Source of the DNA: Saccharicrinis sp963677655
GTDB lineage: Bacteria; Bacteroidota; Bacteroidia; Bacteroidales; Marinilabiliaceae
Strand: one strand, 5' to 3'
Length of the DNA stretch: 64,000 bases
Assembly (NCBI GenBank): GCA_963677655.1
Contig: OY782088.1
The notes under the pieces were generated by a model. It made no database searches and was not told the DNA's origin. It was given only the letters and a program-made list of their open reading frames with translations. The position numbers were made by a program, and so were the translations under genes. Shown here in pieces: positions 58,275 to 64,000 of this stretch (its first letter is position 1; each line of letters begins with the position of its first letter).

Positions 58275-58316
58275 AAAAGCAGTCTGAAATACTTTAATGG
58301 TTTTCAAACTGCTTTT
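58275..58316 (-). terminator. Terminator of the AlkD-like gene
   Basis: AAAAGCAGTCTGAAA (58275-58289) pairs with TTTCAAACTGCTTTT (58302-58316) with one mismatch. On the minus strand a T-run follows. It separates the AlkD-like and helicase genes. Confidence 0.8.
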
Positions 58317-58353
58317 AGATATTTGTTGATAATTATTTTTTAAGATGTATATC

Positions 58354-59028
58354 TTATAATTTGTTTAGTTGTTTTATTATATCAATTGTTTTAATCGAAT
58401 TATCACCATAGTTAATTTCTATTGGTTCAATACTTTGTATTGAATTTAATATTTCTTCTTTGAGTGATTGAGATCTGGATGCTATTGATATTAAGCATTC
58501 ATACATTGCCTCCTTAGACCAATTCGGAGAAAGGGGTATTTCTTGTTTTATTTTTTGAAGGAATGCTTTAAAAAATAACTCACTTTTAGTAGGATCGTTT
58601 TTTGCAATGTTATTAAGGATTAAGTATCCCGTTCGTTTAACGTATTCGTATGGAGATTGTATCCAAAGATACATGATGTCTATTCCATAACGTGTTTGAG
58701 CAATTAGGTCAGTGAAGTGATCAGCCAATAGATAGAAGTTTATTACAGAAACCCATTGGTTTGCCATGTTTCGTGTCGTTTTTTGAGGGTCAGCAATCAT
58801 GCAGGCTAGAATTCTTGCTTCTATAATTCTCGTCTTCCAAAGATCTTTTGCTAAAGAATGTGTTGTACCATCTATTTTAGATTCAGATAAAATTTCACTC
58901 TTTAACTTTTCAATGTCGGTAATGCTAACTCCCAAAATCTCCCCTTTAGCACCTTGTAATTTGTATTTGCTTGTGTTGTCAGAGGTGCTTAAGTCTTTAA
59001 GTCTAGTATAAATATTTTCTAAATTCAT
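58354..59028 (-). CDS. AlkD-like HEAT-repeat DNA alkylation repair protein
   Basis: A 224-residue all-helical protein matching the DNA alkylation repair (AlkC/AlkD) fold. GAKGEILGVSITDIEKLKSE, HSLAKDLWKTRIIEARILA, CMIADPQKT and WVSVINFYLLADHF follow the AlkD order of helices, including the aromatic and acidic residues around the DNA-binding groove. AlkD removes bulky or cationic alkylated bases without flipping them. Catalytic function is inferred; some family members are catalytically different. It ends at a clear terminator. Confidence 0.75.
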   Translation of the reverse strand: MNLENIYTRLKDLSTSDNTSKYKLQGAKGEILGVSITDIEKLKSEILSESKIDGTTHSLAKDLWKTRIIEARILACMIADPQKTTRNMANQWVSVINFYLLADHFTDLIAQTRYGIDIMYLWIQSPYEYVKRTGYLILNNIAKNDPTKSELFFKAFLQKIKQEIPLSPNWSKEAMYECLISIASRSQSLKEEILNSIQSIEPIEINYGDNSIKTIDIIKQLNKL

Positions 59029-59067
59029 ACTAATAAAAATAAGAAAAAATAGATTTAGTTAAAAATT

Positions 59068-59514
59068 TTATCTTTTGTTTTTAAAGAAATTCTTAACTAA
59101 TTCGGAGCACTCATTTTTTAAAATACCACTGGAAATTGAAGTTTTGGTATGTAAGATAGGGGGTGTGTGTCTTGAAAAGCCTCTTTTTTCATCCGGTGCT
59201 CCAAAGACAATTTTCCCAATTTGAGACCAATTGAGCGCACCTGCACACATGCAACATGGTTCTAGTGTAACATACAATGTGCATTCATTTAAATACTTTC
59301 CACCAAGATATTCAGCCGCTGCAGTAATTGCAAGCATTTCAGCGTGAGCTGTTACATCATTAAGTGTTTCTGTAAGATTATGTGCTCTTGATATAATTTG
59401 TTTGTTGCACACAACAACTGCTCCAACAGGTATTTCATCTTTTTGAAATGCATCTTTAGCTTCGTTAAGTGCTTGCTGCATAAAATATTCGTCTGAAAAA
59501 TTGATTTTAGTCAT
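59068..59514 (-). CDS. tadA: tRNA-specific adenosine deaminase
   Basis: A 148-residue cytidine-deaminase-fold enzyme. Zinc ligands and general base are H57 and E59 in TAHAEM, plus C87 and C90 in LEPCCMCAGAL. It changes A34 to inosine in tRNA-Arg(ACG). The substitution FGAPDEKRGF and length agree with TadA; guanine deaminases differ in this region. It lies 39 bases before the AlkD-like gene start on the same strand, so the two may be co-transcribed. Confidence 0.92.
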   Translation of the reverse strand: MTKINFSDEYFMQQALNEAKDAFQKDEIPVGAVVVCNKQIISRAHNLTETLNDVTAHAEMLAITAAAEYLGGKYLNECTLYVTLEPCCMCAGALNWSQIGKIVFGAPDEKRGFSRHTPPILHTKTSISSGILKNECSELVKNFFKNKR

Positions 59515-59653
59515 CTTTTAATTTAATATTTTAGAAATAGAGGTGATTTATTTAATTTCTTTATATTTTCGCATGTTAAAACAATCAGAAGTTTGGTTTT
59601 TGAGTTTCAACCGATTTTCAAATATAATTATTGAGTAATAAATAACAATTATA

Positions 59654-61408
59654 ATGTATAGATCGCATACTTGTGGAGAGCTTAGGCTTGAAGATGTAAA
59701 TAAAGAAGTAACACTTAGTGGATGGGTTCAAAAGGTAAGAAACCTTGGAGGAATGACCTTTATCGACTTAAGAGATAGATATGGAATTACACAGCTTGTT
59801 TTAGATGTGGAATCAAGAAAAGATTTAAGTGATGAGGCCCGTAAATTAGGAAGAGAGTATGTAATTCAGGTTGTGGGCAAGGTTGCCGAACGAAGTAATA
59901 AAAATAATAAAATACCTACAGGAGATATTGAAATTCTTGTTGATAAATTTGAATTGCTAAATGCATCTGAATTGCCTCCATTTACAATCGAAGATGAAAC
60001 AGATGGTGGTGATGAATTAAGAATGAAATATAGATATCTTGATTTGCGTCGTAGTCCTGTACGTAGTAATCTTGAGTTGCGTCATAAGTTGGGTTTTGAA
60101 GTTCGAAATTACTTAAACCAACAAAACTTTATTGAAACAGAAACTCCTGTTTTAATGAAATCGACTCCAGAAGGAGCAAGAGATTTTATTGTTCCATCTC
60201 GATTGAATCCAGGTCAGTTTTATGCATTACCTCAATCTCCTCAATTGTTCAAGCAATTGTTAATGGTTGCCGGTTTTGACAGATACTTTCAAATTGTTAA
60301 GTGTTTTAGAGATGAGGATTTAAGAGCAGATCGTCAGCCTGAGTTTACTCAAATTGATTGTGAGATGTCTTTTGTGGATCAGCAAGATGTATTATCTACA
60401 TTTGAAGGCATGACAAAACACTTGTTTAAAGTGATAAAAAATCTGGATATAGATTATGATTTTCCACAAATGCCATATTCAGAGGCAATGAAGTATTATG
60501 GTTCAGATAAACCTGATGTTCGTTTCGATATGAAGTTTGTTGAGATGAAAGAAATGCTTTCAGGATGTGGATTTAAGGTTTTTGAAGATGCTGAATATGT
60601 AGGAGGTATTTGTGCAGGAGGTTGTGCTTCATATTCAAGAAAAGAGTTAGATAAGTTGACTGATTTCGTGCGAAAACCACAAATTGGAGCACAGGGATTG
60701 GTTTATCTTAAATATAATACTGATGGAACGTTTAAGTCGTCAGTAGATAAATTCTTTGGAGAGGAAGATTTTAAGAAGTGGGTTGAGGCTTATGGTGCAA
60801 ATCCTGGTGATTTAATATTAATTTTAGCCGGTGCAAAATCTAAAACTCAAACTGCTCTTTGTGAGTTAAGACTTGAGATGGGAGAAAGATTAGGTTTGAG
60901 AGATAAGAATAAATTTTCTCCATTGTGGGTTGTTGATTTTCCATTGTTAGAGTGGGATGAAGAGACAGGGCGTTACCATGCAATGCATCACCCGTTTACT
61001 TCACCTAAAAAAGAAGATTTTGAGCTACTGGATACTGAACCAGGAAAAGTTAGAGCAAATGCTTATGATTTAGTTATTAATGGAGTTGAGATTGGTGGAG
61101 GATCAATAAGAATTCATGATGATGAATTACAGCATAAGATGTTCCAATTATTAGGATTTTCAGAAGAAGAAGCTGAAAGTCAGTTTGGATTTTTAATGAA
61201 TGCATTTAAATATGGTGCGCCACCACATGGAGGGGTTGCTTTTGGTTTTGATCGTTTAGCTTCTTTATTTGCAGGATTAGATTCAATTAGAGATGTAATT
61301 GCATTCCCTAAAAACAATTCTGGTAGAGATGTTATGAATGATGCTCCTTCAGCAATTGCGCCAGCGCAGTTGGAGGAATTAAATATTGCTTTGAAAATGA
61401 AAGAGTAA
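59654..61408 (+). CDS. aspS: Aspartyl-tRNA synthetase
   Basis: A 584-residue class II synthetase of the bacterial type. An N-terminal OB anticodon domain (SGWVQKVRNLGGMTFIDLRD) is followed by motif 2 (FRDEDLRADRQPEFTQID), an inserted GAD domain (about 280-420) and motif 3 (GFDRLASLFAG). Length is normal. It is divergent from tadA. Confidence 0.97.
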   Translation: MYRSHTCGELRLEDVNKEVTLSGWVQKVRNLGGMTFIDLRDRYGITQLVLDVESRKDLSDEARKLGREYVIQVVGKVAERSNKNNKIPTGDIEILVDKFELLNASELPPFTIEDETDGGDELRMKYRYLDLRRSPVRSNLELRHKLGFEVRNYLNQQNFIETETPVLMKSTPEGARDFIVPSRLNPGQFYALPQSPQLFKQLLMVAGFDRYFQIVKCFRDEDLRADRQPEFTQIDCEMSFVDQQDVLSTFEGMTKHLFKVIKNLDIDYDFPQMPYSEAMKYYGSDKPDVRFDMKFVEMKEMLSGCGFKVFEDAEYVGGICAGGCASYSRKELDKLTDFVRKPQIGAQGLVYLKYNTDGTFKSSVDKFFGEEDFKKWVEAYGANPGDLILILAGAKSKTQTALCELRLEMGERLGLRDKNKFSPLWVVDFPLLEWDEETGRYHAMHHPFTSPKKEDFELLDTEPGKVRANAYDLVINGVEIGGGSIRIHDDELQHKMFQLLGFSEEEAESQFGFLMNAFKYGAPPHGGVAFGFDRLASLFAGLDSIRDVIAFPKNNSGRDVMNDAPSAIAPAQLEELNIALKMKE

Positions 61409-61425
61409 TAGAGATAAAAAGAAAT

Positions 61426-61462
61426 AAAAAGGGCGATTCCAATTTTTGGAATCGCCCTTTTT
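61426..61462 (+). terminator. Bidirectional terminator between aspS and the acyltransferase
   Basis: AAAAAGGGCGATTCC (61426-61440) pairs 15 of 15 with GGAATCGCCCTTTTT (61448-61462), loop AATTTTT. It serves both convergent genes. Confidence 0.92.
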
Positions 61463-61479
61463 ATTTGATTGTCAGTGTC

Positions 61480-62619
61480 TTATTCTTTGTAGAAATTCTT
61501 AACCGGATTTGCATACATTTCCATTAATGATTGCTTAATGAATTGAGCTTCATTGGTGTTTAATCTTGATATGTGCTCTTCAATGTATTCGTTAAAAGTT
61601 TCTTCTTCTTCTTTAGTGTATTTGCTTGAGAAGTGATTGTCGTTATTAATTATGTCTGCTGCAATAAAGTTACCTGGCCATAACTTATAATTGTTATGAA
61701 TTTGTTCATCAATAAGTTCGGCTAGTTTATTGAGTTGCTCATTTTTGTCCAGTGAATTAAGTTCTTCAAGCCCCTCGTTTAAAGGTGTTCCAATATTAAA
61801 ATGAACACGCCCTTTTCTACCTTTTATTCCAGATCCCATGTGGTTCAAATCATCTTCCTGAGATTTCTTATAATCAGGATTTTGCTTCTTTAATAAAAAC
61901 TCATTGGCTTTTAAATAATCACAAGGATCATATTCGTAAGAAATGGAAAGAGGAACTATGTTAAGTTCTTTAAAGCTTTCAGAAAAGGACTTTGAACCGC
62001 TAAGGTTGAGCATCTTAAGAAGGCTTGTTTGAGTTTTGTCATTACCATCTTTTGATCTGCCTTCTCTTTGTGCAATCCAAACGCTTGAGTTTCTGATTGT
62101 AATATTATATCTGATATATTCGGATAATAATTTTGAACTTTGTAGCATTTGACGGGCTGGCAAATTTCTTTTAACCATAAATGATTTATTTAATCTAACC
62201 AGTTTTGTTATCCATGGGTAAATCAAAAGGTTATCGCCTATGGCTATTTCGCATGTTTCACGTCCGTGATCGTGTAATAAGATGTTTAAAAATGCGGAAT
62301 CAAGTACTATGTCCCTATGGTTGGATATGAAAATATAACTCTTTTTAGGATCTAATTTCTCAAATCCTTCTGCAGTCACTCCTTGGGTAGTTTTTGAAAT
62401 TACATCCTTAATGTAAGGGTATATAACACCTATTTGAAATTCATTAATGGATTTTAATGACAATAATTTTTTATAGAAATCCTCAGGATTAATATGAGGA
62501 AATAGAAAGTTTAGTAATTGTTTGAAAGATTCTTCATTCATCAACTGTTCAAATACTTCAGTCATTTCGTTATCACGATATGGACGAATGGAATCAAAAT
62601 ATTGGTCTGTTACCATCAT
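61480..62619 (-). CDS. PlsC-like glycerolipid acyltransferase
   Basis: A 379-residue protein of the 1-acylglycerol-3-phosphate acyltransferase superfamily. The active-site block is FISNHRDIVLDSAFLN, with H101, D103 and D107. In the usual HX4D motif the Asp is five residues after His; here the candidates are at +2 and +6, a variant spacing. The later VWIAQREGRSKDGNDK corresponds to the phosphate-binding EGTR block. No membrane helix is obvious, so it may act at the membrane surface. Likely role in phospholipid or aminolipid synthesis; substrate unknown. Met1 and Met2 are adjacent, so the start is uncertain by one codon. Confidence 0.82.
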   Translation of the reverse strand: MMVTDQYFDSIRPYRDNEMTEVFEQLMNEESFKQLLNFLFPHINPEDFYKKLLSLKSINEFQIGVIYPYIKDVISKTTQGVTAEGFEKLDPKKSYIFISNHRDIVLDSAFLNILLHDHGRETCEIAIGDNLLIYPWITKLVRLNKSFMVKRNLPARQMLQSSKLLSEYIRYNITIRNSSVWIAQREGRSKDGNDKTQTSLLKMLNLSGSKSFSESFKELNIVPLSISYEYDPCDYLKANEFLLKKQNPDYKKSQEDDLNHMGSGIKGRKGRVHFNIGTPLNEGLEELNSLDKNEQLNKLAELIDEQIHNNYKLWPGNFIAADIINNDNHFSSKYTKEEEETFNEYIEEHISRLNTNEAQFIKQSLMEMYANPVKNFYKE

Positions 62620-62639
62620 TTACTATTAATAATTTGAGG

Positions 62640-62647
62640 CAAAATTA
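62640..62647 (-). promoter_or_regulatory. -7 promoter box for the acyltransferase
   Basis: The minus strand reads TAATTTTG, an exact TAnnTTTG match. Predicted start near 62633, only about 14 bases before the first codon. Confidence 0.5.
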
Positions 62648-62870
62648 TCACAATCATTTAATTTAAGAAATTCTTTTTTTGTTATTGTGTGTAAAGTGCA
62701 GAAAAACAGGATTATAAGGAATTTTGATAAATTATGGATAAATTCCAATTAATGGAATAAATTCCAAAATATACCCATGTTTTTGTTTATTTGAAATGTA
62801 AGTAACTGATTATGAGTGTATGTTTAAAAGTGGCACACGCTTTGGAAAAGACTTTGCGAAACACAAACAC

Positions 62871-63224
62871 ATGAATATTATGATTAAGATTAAAACTTTC
62901 CAGAATACAATATTAGTCTCTTTTGAAAAAGAGGCTAAACTAAACTCAAATGAGATAATTCAATTTAAGTCAAAATTAATTAATATCCTTGTTCGTCCTT
63001 TTTCTAATGTTATAGTGGATTTTGATCAAGTGAATGAAATACCTTCAGATGCAATAGATGTTCTTTTAGCAGGACAGCGTTTATCTGAAATGAATCAAGG
63101 GCAAGTAAGTTTGTTTAATGTAGGAGAAACGGTTTTAAAGAAATTTAGAACTGCCAAAGTCGATCATTTATTTTTCTTTTGTGATATACCTAAACCATTT
63201 TCAAAAGAATTATTAATAGCATAA
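62871..63224 (+). CDS. STAS-domain protein (anti-sigma-factor-antagonist-like)
   Basis: A 117-residue single STAS domain. IKTFQNTILVSFEKEAKL and NVIVDFDQVNEIPSDAIDVL match strands and helix of the fold. The phospho-acceptor position of SpoIIAA (DSSG) reads PSDA here, so a Ser is kept in place while the flanking residues differ. The frame is open to an ATG at 62820, but the first 17 residues are not STAS-like, so 62871 is used; 62880 is also possible. Such proteins are switched by a kinase and a SpoIIE-type phosphatase. One such phosphatase is encoded at 27693-31079, but a link is only speculation. Confidence 0.72.
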   Translation: MNIMIKIKTFQNTILVSFEKEAKLNSNEIIQFKSKLINILVRPFSNVIVDFDQVNEIPSDAIDVLLAGQRLSEMNQGQVSLFNVGETVLKKFRTAKVDHLFFFCDIPKPFSKELLIA

Positions 63225-63231
63225 AAATATA

Positions 63232-63297
63232 GTGTTGTGTTGAATAAAGCCGGAAGTTGACTTTATTGTCCCCACAAGAGCAACTTCCGGTGATTTT
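63232..63297 (+). repeat. GTGTTGTGTTGA hairpin repeat, copy 1
   Basis: Leader GTGTTGTGTTGAATAAAG, then CCGGAAGTTG (63250-63259) pairs 10 of 10 with CAACTTCCGG (63281-63290). Inside is a second stem TTGT-CCCC-ACAA. The tail is TGATTTT. It begins 8 bases after the STAS gene stop, so it may also terminate that gene. Confidence 0.8.
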
Positions 63298-63407
63298 CAC
63301 AAGAATTATAATGGGCTAATATTAATTGTTAATATCTAATTTATAAAAACAATAAAGCTTTGTTAGTCTAAATGATAGAATAAATTAATTTAGCAAAAAA
63401 ATTACGA

Positions 63408-63475
63408 GTGTTGTGTTGATTGATGCCGGGAGTCAATTTATTTGTCCCCACAAATGTTGCTCTCGGTGTTTTTTC
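63408..63475 (+). repeat. GTGTTGTGTTGA hairpin repeat, copy 2
   Basis: Leader GTGTTGTGTTGATTGATG. CCGGGAG pairs with CTCTCGG (one G-U), CAA with TTG after a bulge. The inner stem ATTTGT-CCCC-ACAAAT keeps the CCCC loop of copy 1 while the flanking pairs change on both sides. The tail is GTTTTTTC. Confidence 0.8.
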
Positions 63476-63495
63476 AAATTAAAATATTAAAAATT

Positions 63496-63556
63496 GTGTT
63501 GTGTTGATTGATACCGGGAAAAGGCAAAGCTTTAAGTTTTGTTTTCCCGGTATTTT
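63496..63556 (+). repeat. GTGTTGTGTTGA hairpin repeat, copy 3
   Basis: Leader GTGTTGTGTTGATTG, then ATACCGGGAAAA (63511-63522) pairs 12 of 12 with TTTTCCCGGTAT (63542-63553), and a TTTTT tail. The CCCC loop of the other copies is replaced by GGCAAAGCTTTAAG. Confidence 0.8.
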
Positions 63557-63622
63557 TATTTGTACCTGCTAAATATTTAGTCATTAGGTAGGATTATTGA
63601 ATAAAATGTTAGATTTGAGAAA

Positions 63623-63640
63623 ACTATTTTATAAAATAGT
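63623..63640 (+). promoter_or_regulatory. 18-base perfect palindrome upstream of the stress-protein gene
   Basis: ACTATTTTATAAAATAGT reads the same on both strands. It ends three bases before a near-consensus -7 box (TATCTTTTG, 63644-63652, one base longer than the ideal spacing). The position is right for a repressor or an activator site. Confidence 0.45.
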
Positions 63641-63689
63641 ACGTATCTTTTGATAATTATTTTACACTCTAATCAAAAATTATGTTCTC

Positions 63690-64000
63690 ATGACAAAAAT
63701 ACTTGTACCTATTGACTTCTCTGATAACTCATTAAATGCTTTAGAGTTTGGAATTCAGATTGCAAATAAGTTAAAGGCAGATTTGAAAATTCTTCATGTA
63801 AAAACAAAGAAAGTAGAATATCGCTATGCTAAACGAGTACCTGAACTTATTTTGAGTGATAATGTAGGTGAATGGATGAATGAGATAGTTGAGCATAATA
63901 AAAGTAAATACTTAGTGCCGGGAGGTAATTTTGGTTATCAGGTAAGAGAGGGGAATGTAATTAAAGAAGTTACTAATCAGGCAAAATATGACGATGCAAC
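63690..64000 (+). CDS. Universal stress protein, 5' part only
   Basis: The first 103 codons of a UspA-family gene that leaves the window at the right edge. It begins MTKILVPIDFSDNSLNALEF and continues GIQIANKLKADLKILHV, which is the first strand and helix of the fold. UspA proteins bind nucleotides and are induced in starvation, oxygen stress or other stresses. Whether it is single or tandem Usp domains cannot be seen. Confidence 0.88.
   Translation, partial: MTKILVPIDFSDNSLNALEFGIQIANKLKADLKILHVKTKKVEYRYAKRVPELILSDNVGEWMNEIVEHNKSKYLVPGGNFGYQVREGNVIKEVTNQAKYDDA

Larger units (their letters stand above)
63225..63689. other. Intergenic region with three related hairpin repeats
   Basis: A 465-base non-coding stretch. 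It holds three copies of a repeat with the leader GTGTTGTGTTGA followed by a hairpin and T-rich tail. Upstream of the stress-protein gene it has an 18-base perfect palindrome. The 110 bases between copies 1 and 2 show nothing recognisable. Confidence 0.75.

Noticed and set aside
1..64000. tRNA, rRNA, CRISPR arrays, insertion sequences, prophage genes
   Set aside because: No cloverleaf-like motif, repeat-spacer pattern, transposase or phage-type protein was seen by reading both strands; a tRNAscan or CRISPR tool would be needed to exclude them formally.

Overview
The window is an A+T-rich chromosomal segment from a member of the Bacteroidota. The evidence is seen directly: promoter -7 boxes of the TAnnTTTG type recur upstream of genes, most start codons lack a Shine-Dalgarno sequence, and fusA is followed by rpsJ with no tuf between. 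The genes include a LytS/LytTR pair and a Reg_prop/Y_Y_Y sensor typical of that phylum. The pflB-pflA-focA set points to a facultative or fermentative anaerobe. A marine Marinilabiliales/Marinifilaceae-like source is my guess only. No IS element, CRISPR array, rRNA or tRNA gene was seen.

Layout. (1) 1-5000: end of a 5-oxoprolinase locus (pxpA, partial pxpB), a LytS/LytTR two-component pair, a small secreted protein, and an NRAMP-fold transporter that has lost the usual metal ligands. (2) 5089-25838: fabD, then a very long ribosomal superoperon running rpsL-rpsG-fusA-S10-spc-alpha to rplQ, with secY, map, infA and rpoA, closed by a terminator and followed by eno. The four unusually long gaps inside it (before rpsG, rplC, rpsH and rpsD) each hold inverted repeats that look like RNA leaders. 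(3) 26249-34003: eukaryotic-type citrate synthase, a 1128-residue propeller/SpoIIE phosphatase sensor, and a fused FAD/FeS 2-hydroxyacid dehydrogenase. (4) 34120-38121: focA, pflA, pflB (anaerobic pyruvate to formate), with two copies of the palindrome ATGTT-N4-AACAT upstream of pflB. (5) 38972-47209: a cell-surface sugar locus. It holds a sulfotransferase, two tandem LicD paralogues and a pathway for CMP-8-amino-Kdo (kdsA, KdsC-like phosphatase, kdnB, kdnA, kdsB). It also has a transaldolase fused to KdsD-like CBS domains, where an arabinose-5-phosphate isomerase would be expected. (6) 47594-63224: an encapsulated-ferritin-family protein without shell or cargo tag, a candidate structured RNA, hrpB, an outer-membrane barrel, a Bcr/CflA exporter, a GH63-like glucosidase, a DEVD-box RNA helicase, an AlkD-like repair protein, tadA, aspS, an acyltransferase and a STAS protein. 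(7) 63225-64000: three related hairpin repeats with a shared GTGTTGTGTTGA leader, then the start of a universal stress protein gene.

Most promising leads: the transaldolase-CBS protein as an alternative arabinose-5-phosphate source in 8-amino-Kdo synthesis; the ligand-less NRAMP protein as a candidate 5-oxoproline transporter; the stand-alone EncFtn; the triple hairpin repeat at 63232-63556; and the structured RNA at 47969-48197. All coordinates and motifs were read by eye; no database search was run.
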